Assembly: GCF_014643915.1 (NCBI RefSeq)
Contig: NZ_BMKE01000006.1
Location: 73,107-137,106, forward strand
Direction: 5' to 3'
Length of the DNA: 64,000 bases
Source of the DNA: Oceanisphaera marina
GTDB lineage: Bacteria; Pseudomonadota; Gammaproteobacteria; Enterobacterales; Aeromonadaceae
In this document: positions 41,069-50,347 of the stretch, in pieces
Layout of the letters: every line of letters starts with the position of its first letter
Position numbering within the stretch: position 1 is the first letter of the stretch
The notes under the pieces: model-generated
The model's database searches: none
The model's input: the letters and a program-made list of their open reading frames with translations, nothing else
What the model was told of the DNA's origin: nothing
Program-made: the position numbers and the translations under genes

Positions 41069-42739
41069 TTACGCTTCACTCACCAACAATTCCCGGGCAT
41101 TGGCCAGTGTGTTCTCGGTAATTTTATTACCGCCCAGCAAGCGGGCCAGTTCTTGTAGCCGACAGTTCTCATCCAGTTCTTGCATGCGGGTTTGCGTGTC
41201 ATTTCCGGCACTGTCTTTGCTGACAAAGTAATGTTGATGACCATTGCCAGCAACCTGGGGTAGATGGGTGATCACCAATACCTGGGTCGAATCTCCCAGT
41301 TGTCGCAACAGCTTGCCGACGACCGCCGCCGTTGGTCCGCTGACACCCACGTCGACTTCGTCGAAGATCAAGGTCGGGGTTTCAACCTTTTGTGCCGTAA
41401 TGACCTGAATGGCGAGACTGATACGGGACAGCTCACCGCCCGAGGCCACCTTGGCCAATGAGCTCATTGGTTGACCCGGGTTGGTGCTCACCAAAAACTC
41501 GACTTTGTCTATGCCCAGAGGTGAGTAGCCGGCGGTTTGATCTGGCGTCACTGTTATCTCAAACCGTCCATGCTCCATGCTGAGCTGGTGCAGGCTGTCA
41601 GTAATTTGCTGATTGAGAGAGTGGGCGTAACGCTGCCTGCTTTGGCTAAGCCGCTCGGCCGCCAGCAAAAACTGTTCTTTGGCCTGTTCTACTTCTTCTG
41701 CCAGTTCTTGAAGGCGGCTGTCATTGTGATCCATATCGGCAAGCTGGGTGCCAATCTGTTGATGAAAGCCATGCAGTTCCGTCGGTAATACATGATGCTT
41801 GCGTGCCAGCTCCATGACCTTTGCCATGCGTGACTCCACTTCATGCAGGCGCTCGGGGTCGAGTTCCAGGCGATCCAGATAACGACTCAATTCACCATGG
41901 CCTTCTTCCAGCTGAATCATGCTGCTTTCTATCATTTCCTGTACGGGTGCCAAGCGTGGGTCCATTTGACACAGCTCGGTCACCACTTTTAATCCGTGGC
42001 GGATTTGTTGCAAGGCATTACTTTCTTCGCCATCGGCCAATACATTCAGGGCCAATTGGCAGTCATTCAATAATTCGGCACCGTTTGCCAGCCGGGTATG
42101 CTCTGCCTCAAGGGTAGGAAACTCGTCGGCCTCGAGCGCGAGCTCGTCCAGTTCGGCAACCTGATATTCCAGTAATTGGCGTTGCGCCTGCCACTGGGCC
42201 TGATCGCTTTGCAGTTGCTTACGTTCGTTGGTGAGCTGACGCCACTGTTGATAATGCTTGCTTGTCTTCTGCATCAGCTGGTGATGGCCGGCGTAGGCAT
42301 CCAGTAAGCCACGCTGATAATCGGTCTTCTGCAATGCCTGGTGAGCATGTTGACCATGAATGTTGATTAATAATGCTCCCAGAGATTTCAACTGGGACAG
42401 CGGGACGGGAGTGCCATTGATGTAGCCACGAGAACGACCTTCACGGCTCAGGGTACGGCGCAGTATACATTCGCCTTGTTCGTCCAGCTCCTGTTCGCTC
42501 AACCATGCTTTAACCCGAGGCAACTTGTCGATGCGAAAACGGGCGCTGATGTCGGCTTTATCGGCACCGGGTCTGACGGTATCGGCATCGGCTCGTTCGC
42601 CCAGAGCCAGGGCAAGGGCGTCGATTGCGATGGATTTACCGGCACCGGTTTCGCCGGTAATACTGGTCATGCCAGAACGCAAATCCAACTCAAGAAAAGA
42701 GACGATGGCAAAATTGTTGATGGTGAGCTGAAGCAACAT
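41069..42739 (-). CDS. recN: DNA repair protein RecN
   Basis: A 556-residue SMC-like ATPase acting in double-strand-break repair. Walker A GETGAGKS is at 29-36, the ABC signature GGELSRISLAIQ and Walker B TLIFDEVDVGVSG are near the C-terminus, with a long coiled coil between. I chose the ATG at 42739, giving the conserved MLLQLTINNFAIV start. Two abutting LexA boxes cover its promoter, so it is SOS-induced as in E. coli. nadK lies upstream on the same strand. Confidence 0.96.
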   Translation of the reverse strand: MLLQLTINNFAIVSFLELDLRSGMTSITGETGAGKSIAIDALALALGERADADTVRPGADKADISARFRIDKLPRVKAWLSEQELDEQGECILRRTLSREGRSRGYINGTPVPLSQLKSLGALLINIHGQHAHQALQKTDYQRGLLDAYAGHHQLMQKTSKHYQQWRQLTNERKQLQSDQAQWQAQRQLLEYQVAELDELALEADEFPTLEAEHTRLANGAELLNDCQLALNVLADGEESNALQQIRHGLKVVTELCQMDPRLAPVQEMIESSMIQLEEGHGELSRYLDRLELDPERLHEVESRMAKVMELARKHHVLPTELHGFHQQIGTQLADMDHNDSRLQELAEEVEQAKEQFLLAAERLSQSRQRYAHSLNQQITDSLHQLSMEHGRFEITVTPDQTAGYSPLGIDKVEFLVSTNPGQPMSSLAKVASGGELSRISLAIQVITAQKVETPTLIFDEVDVGVSGPTAAVVGKLLRQLGDSTQVLVITHLPQVAGNGHQHYFVSKDSAGNDTQTRMQELDENCRLQELARLLGGNKITENTLANARELLVSEA

Positions 42740-42762
42740 GGTGGAACCCCTGCACAAAGAGA

Positions 42763-42806
42763 TACTGTTTATAAAAACAGTATACTGTGGTTTTGTACAG
42801 TGGCAA
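42763..42806 (-). promoter_or_regulatory. recN SOS promoter with two abutting LexA boxes
   Basis: Box 1, TACTGTTTATAAAAACAGTA (42763-42782), and box 2, TACTGTGGTTTTGTACAGTG (42783-42802), abut exactly. Each has the CTGT-N8-ACAG core. The minus-strand promoter TTGCCA (42806-42801), 16-base spacer and TATACT (42784-42779) is entirely covered by them: box 2 spans the -35 edge and spacer, box 1 the -10 edge and start site. Confidence 0.93.
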
Positions 42807-42941
42807 GAATAAAGTGCAGGGCGAAAACAAAGCGGTACTATGTACGACAAAGGTACGACAAAGAAAACAGCCGAGCTTTAAGACGCGTAAGATGTAAAGA
42901 GGAAAAGCCACAAAGCCCTTCCTGATCCGTGCCTCAAGGAG

Positions 42942-43826
42942 TTAAAACAGCTTGCTACCCCAGCCCAGCTTGCTGCGCAAGACTTCAAAATAGTTGTGGC
43001 CGCGGGGATGCAGTAACTTCAGCTTGTGCGGGCTCTTGTTGATATGAATCTCGTCACCCGGCTGTACCGCGAGCGACACATGACCGTCGCAGCTGATCAG
43101 CATTTGTCCGGTTTTATTGTTGGGTGACAGCACCATTTTAATGTGAGAATCGGCGTCGATAACAATGGGCCGGCAACTCAGGGTGTGCGGAAACATCGGC
43201 ACCAGCGTAATGGCGTTCAGGTTGGGCGTTACAATGGGGCCGCCGGCAGACAGCGAGTAGGCGGTAGAGCCGGTGGGCGTGGCGACAATCATGCCATCGG
43301 CACGTTGGCTATACATGAAGTGGCCATTGATATAGACCTCAAACTCGATCATGTGGGCGATTTTACCCGGATGTAATACTGCCTCGTTCATGGCGGTGTT
43401 GCTGGCCTTGAGCTGGCCGTGTCTATGTACTTGTGCCTCGAGTAGAAAACGGTGCTCGGCTTGATAGTCTCCGGCAAGCAAGCGCTCAAGGGGTTGTTCA
43501 AAGCTGTCGGGTGACAAATCCGTTAAAAAGCCCAGGTTACCCCGGTTAACGCCGACCACGGCTACATCGAAGCGGGCCAGCACGCGAGCGGCACCCAGCA
43601 TATTGCCATCCCCACCTACGACGATGGCCAGATCGGCCCTTTCGCCGAGTTCAACCATTTCCAGCAGCTCAACATCCTCAAGCCCGAGCTGCTCGCCGAC
43701 GCGACGCTCTATCACCACATTCAGACCCAGAGCGGCAATGTGCTTGTACAGGGCAACCAGCGTTTGGTTGGCGCCTTCGTGATCGGGTTTGCCGATGAGG
43801 GCTATGGTATTAAATTCGGTATCCAT
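42942..43826 (-). CDS. nadK: NAD kinase
   Basis: A 294-residue cytosolic enzyme that phosphorylates NAD to NADP using ATP. The conserved [11 protein letters not shown] and [13 protein letters not shown] motifs, [23 protein letters not shown] and the C-terminal SCDGH are present. I chose the ATG at 43826, the family start ([17 protein letters not shown]), over a longer frame to 43871. It is divergent from grpE and 200 bases upstream of recN, the E. coli order. Confidence 0.95.
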   Translation of the reverse strand: MDTEFNTIALIGKPDHEGANQTLVALYKHIAALGLNVVIERRVGEQLGLEDVELLEMVELGERADLAIVVGGDGNMLGAARVLARFDVAVVGVNRGNLGFLTDLSPDSFEQPLERLLAGDYQAEHRFLLEAQVHRHGQLKASNTAMNEAVLHPGKIAHMIEFEVYINGHFMYSQRADGMIVATPTGSTAYSLSAGGPIVTPNLNAITLVPMFPHTLSCRPIVIDADSHIKMVLSPNNKTGQMLISCDGHVSLAVQPGDEIHINKSPHKLKLLHPRGHNYFEVLRSKLGWGSKLF

Positions 43827-43952
43827 CGATATATAGACCTGGCTGAGAGATGAGATAGGCAAGGCGGTCATCTATTCTCTGACCGAGTAATGCCTCATTC
43901 TAATTAACCCAGTGCTTGAGTGCCACCAAGTGAACAAGAATCGTAAAAATAT

Positions 43953-43984
43953 TCTCTTGAAATTTGAACCGGGGCCCCCATATA
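43953..43984 (+). promoter_or_regulatory. sigma-32 promoter of grpE
   Basis: TCTCTTGAA, then a 14-base spacer counted after CTTGAA, then CCCCATATA, an almost perfect heat-shock promoter, 34 bases before the grpE ATG. Confidence 0.9.
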
Positions 43985-44018
43985 AGCTGCAAGCTAGCAA
44001 ATATAACTGGGAGACAAC

Positions 44019-44627
44019 ATGAGCGACAAACAACATCAGGTTGATACAGAACAGGCTGCCGAGCAAGAGCCGCTGACCGTAGACACACATGACGAGGCGT
44101 CTGCAGAGGCCGAACAGCCTCAGTCGGATGCCGCTTATGTCGCTGAGCTGGAACAACAGCTGGCGGAGGCCACCAATCGCGCCCAGGCAGAAAAAGACAA
44201 TGCCCTGCGCGCCCTGGCCGAAATGGAAAACCTGCGTCGTCGCGCCGCACAGGATGTAGAGAAGGCACAAAAATTTGCCCTGGAAAAATTTGCAGGCGAA
44301 TTGTTGCCCGTTATCGACAGCCTGGAACGCGCGTTAGAGCATACCGATAAAGAAAGTGACGCCTTTCAGGCCGTGTATGAAGGGGTAGAGTTAACACTCA
44401 AGTCCTTGCTATCCACGGTTGAGAAGTTTGGCGTGTTGCAGATAGACCCAACGGGGACGCCGTTCGACCCAAACAAGCACCAGGCGCTGAGTATGGTAGA
44501 AAGCGACGAGGTTGCACCTAACTCGGTTGTGTCCGTCATGATGAAAGGCTACGAGCTGAATGGCCGGATCTTGCGTCCTGCCATGGTGATGGTCGCCAAA
44601 GGGCCTGCCATAGACACTCAGGCTTAA
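44019..44627 (+). CDS. grpE: nucleotide exchange factor GrpE
   Basis: A 202-residue DnaK nucleotide-exchange factor. A long N-terminal coiled coil (about 45-90, [37 protein letters not shown]) leads to the beta-wing domain ([50 protein letters not shown]). GGGAG precedes the ATG. It is followed by dnaK after 140 bases that contain another heat-shock promoter. Confidence 0.96.
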   Translation: MSDKQHQVDTEQAAEQEPLTVDTHDEASAEAEQPQSDAAYVAELEQQLAEATNRAQAEKDNALRALAEMENLRRRAAQDVEKAQKFALEKFAGELLPVIDSLERALEHTDKESDAFQAVYEGVELTLKSLLSTVEKFGVLQIDPTGTPFDPNKHQALSMVESDEVAPNSVVSVMMKGYELNGRILRPAMVMVAKGPAIDTQA

Positions 44628-44677
44628 GAGACTCACGCGTAAAAGTTCGACTTTTATGTAAAAAATGTGAGCCATGC

Positions 44678-44707
44678 CTTGAAAGTCATCACTGGCAGCC
44701 ACATATA
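44678..44707 (+). promoter_or_regulatory. sigma-32-type promoter of dnaK
   Basis: CTTGAA (44678-44683), a 15-base spacer and CCACATATA (44699-44707), matching the CCCCATATA -10 at eight of nine positions, 60 bases before the dnaK start. Confidence 0.72.
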
Positions 44708-44767
44708 GAACGTAAAGCAAAATACACACTGCTTACTGTTTAATTCAAGATATTGAGAGAGGATTTC

Positions 44768-46696
44768 ATGGGTAGAATCATCGGCATCGATTTGGGTACC
44801 ACTAACTCTTGCGTGGCTATTCTGGACGGAGATACTCCACGAGTAATAGAAAACGCCGAGGGTACTCGTACTACTCCTTCCATCATTGCATATGCTGATG
44901 ATGGCGAAACTCTGGTAGGCCAGCCTGCCAAGCGTCAGGCGGTGACTAACCCGCACAACACTCTGTTCGCCATCAAGCGTCTGATTGGTCGCCGTTTTGA
45001 AGACGAAGAAGTTCAGCGTGATATTCAACTCATGCCGTTCAAAATTGTTAAGGCCGACAACGGTGATGCCTGGGTAGAAGCCAAAGACAAGAAAATGGCT
45101 CCCCCACAGGTGTCTGCCGAAGTATTGAAGAAAATGAAGAAAACCGCCGAAGACTATCTGGGCGAACCGGTAACAGAAGCGGTTATTACCGTACCGGCCT
45201 ACTTCAACGATGCTCAGCGTCAGGCAACCAAAGACGCCGGCCGTATTGCCGGTCTGGACGTAAAGCGCATTATCAACGAGCCAACGGCGGCTGCGTTTGC
45301 CTACGGTGTTAACAAGGCTCAGGGCGACCGCAAGGTAGCGGTATACGATCTGGGTGGTGGTACTTTCGATATTTCCATTATCGAAATCGATGATATGGAT
45401 GGTGAAAAAACCTTCGAAGTACTGGCAACCAATGGTGACACCCACCTGGGTGGCGAAGACTTCGATAACCGCCTGATCGGTTATCTGGTAGATGAATTCA
45501 AGCGCGAGCAGGGCTTCGATCTGCGTCAGGACATGCTGGCACTGCAGCGTTTGAAAGAAGCAGCCGAAAAAGCCAAGTGCGAGCTGTCTTCTGCACAACA
45601 GACCGAAGTCAACCTGCCGTACATTACTGCCGATGCATCAGGCCCGAAACACCTGAACATCAAGCTGACCCGCGCCAAGCTGGAGTCACTGGTAGACGAT
45701 ATGGTGAAGAAGTCCCTGGAGCCGGTGAAAACCGCCCTGAAAGACGCCGGTCTGTCTGTATCCGATATTGATGATGTGATCTTGGTGGGCGGACAAACCC
45801 GCATGCCACTGGTACAAAAAGCAGTAAGCGACTTCTTTGGTCAAGAGCCACGCAAAGACGTTAACCCCGACGAAGCGGTTGCCGTAGGCGCTGCCATTCA
45901 GGGTGCGGTATTGTCTGGCGACAAGACCGACGTTCTGCTGTTGGACGTAACCCCTCTGTCTTTGGGTATCGAGACCATGGGTGGCGTGATGACGGCGCTG
46001 ATTGAGAAAAACACCACCATTCCAACGCGCAAGTCTCAGACGTTCTCGACTGCAGACGACAATCAGGCGGCCGTGACTATTCACGTGCTGCAAGGTGAGC
46101 GCAAGCGCTCTGGCGACAACAAGTCGCTGGGCCAGTTCAATCTGGAAGGTATTCGTCCGGCACCTCGTGGCTTGCCACAAATCGAAGTCACCTTCGATTT
46201 GGATGCTGACGGCATTCTGCACGTGTCTGCCGCCGATAAAGACACGGGTAAAGAGCAAAAAATCACTATCAAGGCCTCTTCCGGTTTGAGTGAAGAAGAA
46301 GTGGAAGCCATGGTACGTGCCGCCGAAGCCAACGCCGAAGACGACAAGAAGTTCGAAGAGCTGGTTGGCGCTCGTAACCAGGCTGATGGTCTGGTGCATG
46401 CGACTCGCAAGCAGTTGGAAGAAGCTGGCGATGCCCTGGCTGCCGACGATAAAACCGCTATTGAAACGGCGCTGACCGAGCTGGAAACTGCCGCTCGTGG
46501 TGAAGACAAAGCCGACATTGAAGCCAAGCAGCAAACGTTGATGGAAGTGTCACAAAAGCTGATGGAAGTGGCTCAGGCCAAGGCCCAGGCTGATGCTTCA
46601 CAAGCGGCTGGTAGCGAGTCACAAGACGCGTCAGCCAAGGGCGACGATGATGTGGTTGATGCCGAGTTTGAAGAAGTTAAAGACGACAAAAAGTAA
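44768..46696 (+). CDS. dnaK: chaperone DnaK (Hsp70)
   Basis: A 642-residue ATP-driven chaperone. The N-terminal ATPase starts [17 protein letters not shown] and contains [13 protein letters not shown] and [15 protein letters not shown]. The linker and substrate domain start at [19 protein letters not shown]. The C-terminus ends in the acidic EEVKDDKK motif used by co-chaperones. I chose the ATG at 44768; an in-frame ATG five codons upstream is not conserved. Part of the grpE-dnaK-dnaJ set. Confidence 0.98.
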   Translation: MGRIIGIDLGTTNSCVAILDGDTPRVIENAEGTRTTPSIIAYADDGETLVGQPAKRQAVTNPHNTLFAIKRLIGRRFEDEEVQRDIQLMPFKIVKADNGDAWVEAKDKKMAPPQVSAEVLKKMKKTAEDYLGEPVTEAVITVPAYFNDAQRQATKDAGRIAGLDVKRIINEPTAAAFAYGVNKAQGDRKVAVYDLGGGTFDISIIEIDDMDGEKTFEVLATNGDTHLGGEDFDNRLIGYLVDEFKREQGFDLRQDMLALQRLKEAAEKAKCELSSAQQTEVNLPYITADASGPKHLNIKLTRAKLESLVDDMVKKSLEPVKTALKDAGLSVSDIDDVILVGGQTRMPLVQKAVSDFFGQEPRKDVNPDEAVAVGAAIQGAVLSGDKTDVLLLDVTPLSLGIETMGGVMTALIEKNTTIPTRKSQTFSTADDNQAAVTIHVLQGERKRSGDNKSLGQFNLEGIRPAPRGLPQIEVTFDLDADGILHVSAADKDTGKEQKITIKASSGLSEEEVEAMVRAAEANAEDDKKFEELVGARNQADGLVHATRKQLEEAGDALAADDKTAIETALTELETAARGEDKADIEAKQQTLMEVSQKLMEVAQAKAQADASQAAGSESQDASAKGDDDVVDAEFEEVKDDKK

Positions 46697-46725
46697 GCTA
46701 AACCCAGCGTATTAACGCGCACAGT

Positions 46726-46756
46726 GCGGGCGTTGGGATTCCAACGCCCGCCTTTG
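46726..46756 (+). terminator. intergenic hairpin between dnaK and dnaJ
   Basis: GCGGGCGTTGG / CCAACGCCCGC perfect 11-bp stem with GATT loop, followed only by CTTTGTATT. The weak T-run suggests partial termination or mRNA processing that lowers dnaJ relative to dnaK. Confidence 0.65.
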
Positions 46757-46787
46757 TATTAACAGGACTCAGGTAAGTAATCAGCCT

Positions 46788-47921
46788 ATGTCAAAACGAG
46801 ATTATTATGAAGTGCTTGGCGTCGCCAAAGACGCCGACGAGCGCGAGATAAAAAAAGCTTATAAGCGGATGGCGATGAAATATCATCCCGACCGTAATAA
46901 GACAGATGCTGACGCCGGCGATAAGTTCAAAGAAGCCTCCGAGGCCTACGAAGTATTGACCGATGCGCAAAAGCGCGCCGCCTATGATCAGTTTGGTCAT
47001 GATGCGGTAAACGGTCAGCAGGGCGGTCATGGCTTTGGCGGTGGCGGCGCCGACTTTGGCGATATTTTTGGCGATGTATTCGGCGATATCTTCGGTGGCG
47101 GTCAGCGTCGTCAGCAGCGCTCGGCCCGTGGGTCTGACTTGCGCTATAACATGGAGCTGACGCTGGAAGAAGCCGTGCGGGGCGTGACCAAAGAGATCAA
47201 GGTACCCACGCTGGTAGGGTGTGATGTCTGTGATGGCAGTGGTGCAAAAGCGGGCACTAAAGCCAGCACCTGCTCTACCTGTCATGGGCACGGCCAGGTG
47301 CAAATGCGCCAGGGTTTCTTCACCGTGCAGCAGCCTTGCCCGCATTGTCGTGGTAAAGGCAAGATCATTACCGATCCGTGCCACAAGTGTCATGGTGAAG
47401 GTCGTTATCAAAAAACCAAGACACTGTCGGTGAAAATTCCGGCAGGCGTGGATACCGGCGATCGCATCCGTCTATCCGGCGAAGGCGAAGCCGGAGAAGC
47501 GGGCGCGCCGGCCGGCGATTTGTATGTACAGATGCACGTACGCGACCATGAAATTTTTGTTCGCGACGGTAATAATCTGTATTGCGAAGTACCGATTGGC
47601 TTTACTGCCGCCGCCTTGGGTGGCGAGGTAGAAGTGCCAACGCTGGACGGGCGGGTCAAGCTGAAAATTCCGGCTGAAACTCAAACCGGGCGTATGTTCC
47701 GCCTCAAGGGCAAAGGGGTGCGTTCGGCTCGTAATGGCCAAACAGGCGATTTGGTATGCAAAGCGTATATTGAAACACCCGTCAGCCTGACCGAGGAGCA
47801 AAAAGCATTATTGCGTCAACTTGAAGATTCTTGTGGTGGTGTGGCGGCGAACAAGCATCAACCCAAGACCGAAGGTTTTCTCAAGGGCGTTAAACGCTTC
47901 TTCGACGATTTGACCCGCTAA
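46788..47921 (+). CDS. dnaJ: co-chaperone DnaJ (Hsp40)
   Basis: A 377-residue class A Hsp40 that stimulates DnaK ATPase. The J-domain carries YHPDRN near residues 32-37. A Gly/Phe region follows ([27 protein letters not shown]). Four CxxCxGxG zinc repeats span about 145-205 ([32 protein letters not shown]). The C-terminal substrate domains are complete. Length equals E. coli DnaJ (376). Here greA follows directly; dapB-carAB, often next, are absent. Confidence 0.98.
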   Translation: MSKRDYYEVLGVAKDADEREIKKAYKRMAMKYHPDRNKTDADAGDKFKEASEAYEVLTDAQKRAAYDQFGHDAVNGQQGGHGFGGGGADFGDIFGDVFGDIFGGGQRRQQRSARGSDLRYNMELTLEEAVRGVTKEIKVPTLVGCDVCDGSGAKAGTKASTCSTCHGHGQVQMRQGFFTVQQPCPHCRGKGKIITDPCHKCHGEGRYQKTKTLSVKIPAGVDTGDRIRLSGEGEAGEAGAPAGDLYVQMHVRDHEIFVRDGNNLYCEVPIGFTAAALGGEVEVPTLDGRVKLKIPAETQTGRMFRLKGKGVRSARNGQTGDLVCKAYIETPVSLTEEQKALLRQLEDSCGGVAANKHQPKTEGFLKGVKRFFDDLTR

Positions 47922-48052
47922 GTCGGCTGTATTAATCTGGGTCGACCATGTCACAGCCCAGCGGCTGACGCGAAATGTATAATATGAGCCCTGTGCCGAT
48001 GTTCGGCAGGGCTCTTGTTGTTTTATTGTCTGAAAGGAACTGGGTTTTCATT

Positions 48053-48529
48053 ATGGCACAAACTCCTATGACTGTTCGTGGTGCACAGCAACTGCGAGAA
48101 GAACTGGATCACCTCAAGTCGGTGTTACGTCCACAAATTATTGCCTCCATCGCCGATGCGCGCGAGCACGGTGATTTGAAAGAAAATGCCGAATATCACG
48201 CCGCGCGTGAAGAGCAGGGTTTTTGCGAGGGACGCATCCAGGAAATTGAAGCCAAGCTTTCCAATGCCCAGGTAATAGATGTGACCAAGCTGCCGAATAA
48301 CGGCAAGGTTATCTTTGGTGCAACGGTAGAGTTGTTCAAGGTGGATGACGAAAAAGAAATCACTTATCAAATCGTGGGTGATGACGAAGCAAACATCAAA
48401 GCCAACATGATCTCGGTCAATTCGCCCATTGCTCGCGCACTCATCGGCAAGGAAGTAGACGATGTCGCTGTAGTAAAGACGCCGGGCGGCGAAGTGGAAT
48501 ACGAAGTTATCAAGGTGCAGTACCTGTAA
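48053..48529 (+). CDS. greA: transcription elongation factor GreA
   Basis: A 158-residue factor that rescues backtracked RNA polymerase by stimulating transcript cleavage. The N-terminal coiled coil carries the acidic tip [23 protein letters not shown], including the Asp and Glu (here D41, E44 region) that bind the catalytic metal. The C-terminal FKBP-like domain has [17 protein letters not shown] chose the ATG at 48053; the upstream frame to 47975 is unconserved. An in-frame ATG five codons later is an alternative. Confidence 0.95.
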   Translation: MAQTPMTVRGAQQLREELDHLKSVLRPQIIASIADAREHGDLKENAEYHAAREEQGFCEGRIQEIEAKLSNAQVIDVTKLPNNGKVIFGATVELFKVDDEKEITYQIVGDDEANIKANMISVNSPIARALIGKEVDDVAVVKTPGGEVEYEVIKVQYL

Positions 48530-48562
48530 GCTCTGCTCCAGCAGTAAGCTTTACCGGTTACT

Positions 48563-48600
48563 CAAACAGCAGGCGCTACGGCTCCTGCTGTTTGTTTATT
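48563..48600 (+). terminator. terminator of greA overlapping the PilZ gene end
   Basis: CAAACAGCAGG / CCTGCTGTTTG, a perfect 11-bp stem with ten-base loop, then TTTATT. The stop codon of the convergent PilZ-like gene (48576-48578) lies in its loop. Confidence 0.85.
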
Positions 48601-49187
48601 CGCGCTAAAAAACCCTGAAACACAAAATCGGACAAGGCAGCCTTGTCGCCAGGAGCCAGCTCGAACTGCACTGCCGATAGCCAAAAATGAGGCCCTTTTC
48701 GTTGGCGCACCAGTGAGAGTTGCAGCCCCAGCTGTTGTTCCTGCCCCAGCTCCAGCAGAATTTTCTTGTGTACTTGTCGAGAAGGAGACGGCTTGAACAA
48801 GGGGCGAGCAGATAACAGTCGCATGCCATTGATAGACAAATCGCGAATTTCCGCCATCAAGGGTTGGCCGTTAGGGCGATAGAGTTTGATGTTCTGCGGG
48901 TGCGGCAGGCGCCAGGCGCGAGGATGGCCACCGTTGGTAATGATATTGGGCGGGCTGAGTTCGACAGGCTCCTGACTTGCCGCCGGGTGACTGAGGGCGA
49001 CGGGAAAGCTCAATTTTATCTTGCCGATCTCGAGTTTCAGTTCGAGGGTTGCCGCTTGTTCCAGTAATGGCCCTATATTGGCATCCATCATCAAGGGCAG
49101 TGTCATCAGTGCGCTTGAGCCGCTGTCCTGATACAGCTGGTTGAGCATCGCGAGCTCTTCGTCGGTCAGATAATGGTGGCTGGGCAT
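48576..49187 (-). CDS. PilZ-like domain protein
   Basis: A 203-residue cytosolic protein. The second half looks like a PilZ domain: a basic segment (RAWRLPHPQ) followed about 25 residues later by DLSINGMRLLS, which fits the (D/N)xSxxG c-di-GMP motif. The upstream RxxxR is not canonical, so binding is uncertain. The N-terminal half is unassigned. It might be an effector for the cyclase/phosphodiesterase pair at 33.4-37.7 kb, which is inference only. Confidence 0.6.
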   Translation of the reverse strand: MPSHHYLTDEELAMLNQLYQDSGSSALMTLPLMMDANIGPLLEQAATLELKLEIGKIKLSFPVALSHPAASQEPVELSPPNIITNGGHPRAWRLPHPQNIKLYRPNGQPLMAEIRDLSINGMRLLSARPLFKPSPSRQVHKKILLELGQEQQLGLQLSLVRQRKGPHFWLSAVQFELAPGDKAALSDFVFQGFLARINKQQEP

Positions 49188-49294
49188 GATGATCCCATGG
49201 CAGATAGTATTATCTAACCATAGCGCAAAGCCTGTTTGTGGGGGAATATGAAATAGGGGCCAGGGAGCTCAAAAACCGGCTGTGGCCCTGAGGT

Positions 49295-49591
49295 TCAGGC
49301 GCGGGGCAGGCTGATTTTTTTCTCTTCACTTGCACGATACAGCGTCAGCATGTGGCCGATGTTTTGCACCTTGAAGGCGCCGGTTTCACGGACGATGGTA
49401 TCCATGATCATCGCTTTGACTTCCCTGTCTTCGGCGGCCACTTTAACCTTGATCAGTTCGTGAAAATTAAGGGCTAAATCGATCTCGGCTAACACGCCTT
49501 CGGTCAGGCCATGCTGGCCAAGCAATACCACCGGCTTAAGGCTGTGGGCCAATCCTTTGAGGTATTGTCTTTGCTTATTAGTCAGGGTCAT
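49295..49591 (-). CDS. yhbY: ribosome assembly RNA-binding protein YhbY
   Basis: A 98-residue single CRS1-YhbY (CRM) domain protein associated with pre-50S ribosomes. The family start TNKQRQYLKGLAHSLKPVVLLGQHGLTEGVLAEI includes the GxxG loop (GQHG). HELIKVKV and IGHMLTLYRASEEKKISLPR complete the fold. It is divergent from rlmE across 84 bases, as in E. coli. Confidence 0.95.
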   Translation of the reverse strand: MTLTNKQRQYLKGLAHSLKPVVLLGQHGLTEGVLAEIDLALNFHELIKVKVAAEDREVKAMIMDTIVRETGAFKVQNIGHMLTLYRASEEKKISLPRA

Positions 49592-49613
49592 TGCAAAATG
49601 CTTCAGTTAATAG

Positions 49614-49643
49614 GTTGAAAGGGGACTATTGTACCCCCATCTA
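49614..49643 (+). promoter_or_regulatory. sigma-32-type promoter of rlmE-ftsH
   Basis: GTTGAA (49614-49619), a 15-base spacer and CCCCATCTA (49635-49643), 33 bases before the rlmE ATG. The rlmE-ftsH operon is heat-shock controlled in E. coli, which fits. Confidence 0.75.
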
Positions 49644-49675
49644 GACTTTAATGGTAATAGCAGAGCGATAATTTA

Positions 49676-50305
49676 ATGACGAAGAAAAAACGCTCAGCCA
49701 GCTCAACACGCTGGCTCAAGGAGCATTTTGACGACAAATATGTACAACAGGCGCAAAAAAAAGGCCTGCGCTCGCGAGCCGTATTTAAACTTGAAGAATT
49801 ACAAGGGCGCGACCGACTGCTGAAACATGGCATGACGGTGGTGGATCTGGGAGCGGCCCCGGGGGGCTGGAGCCAGTACTCTGTGGAACAGGTAGGGTTA
49901 AAAGGCAAGGTGATTGCTTGCGATCTGCTGCCCATGGATCCGATTGCAGGAGTCGACTTTCTGCAAGGGGATTTTCGTGACGAAGATGTGCTGAATGCCC
50001 TGCTGGAGCGGGTAGGGGAAGACAAGGTTGACGTCTTGCTGTCAGACATGGCGCCCAATATGAGTGGCACCCCCGAGGTTGATCAGCCCAGATCCATGTA
50101 TCTGGTGGAATTGGCACTGGATATGTGTCGTCAGGTGTTGGCGCCTAAAGGCAGCTTTGTTGTAAAAGTATTTCAGGGGGCCGGCTTCGATGAATTTTTA
50201 CTGGACGTGCGTCGGTCCTTTAGTTCAGTGAAGGTGAGAAAGCCTGATTCATCGCGACCGCGTTCGCGAGAAGTGTACATTGTAGCTACGGGTTTTAAAC
50301 TGTAG
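49676..50305 (+). CDS. rlmE: 23S rRNA 2'-O-methyltransferase (Um2552)
   Basis: A 209-residue heat-shock methyltransferase (FtsJ/RrmJ) that methylates U2552 in the 50S A-loop. The SAM motif [14 protein letters not shown] is near residue 56. Catalytic K-D-K-E positions are recognisable: the Lys in SRAVFKLEE, the Asp in [11 protein letters not shown], the Lys in SFVVKVFQG and the Glu in [11 protein letters not shown]. Length equals the E. coli enzyme. It is 42 bases upstream of ftsH in one operon. Confidence 0.96.
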   Translation: MTKKKRSASSTRWLKEHFDDKYVQQAQKKGLRSRAVFKLEELQGRDRLLKHGMTVVDLGAAPGGWSQYSVEQVGLKGKVIACDLLPMDPIAGVDFLQGDFRDEDVLNALLERVGEDKVDVLLSDMAPNMSGTPEVDQPRSMYLVELALDMCRQVLAPKGSFVVKVFQGAGFDEFLLDVRRSFSSVKVRKPDSSRPRSREVYIVATGFKL

Positions 50306-50347
50306 TACTCTCAGAGTCATAAACTGTCAGCCGGTGAGGTTAGTAAT

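Noticed and set aside
44654-45598. 314-codon open frame antisense to dnaK
   Set aside because: Antisense ORFs in dnaK are a well-known codon-bias artefact; no independent support.
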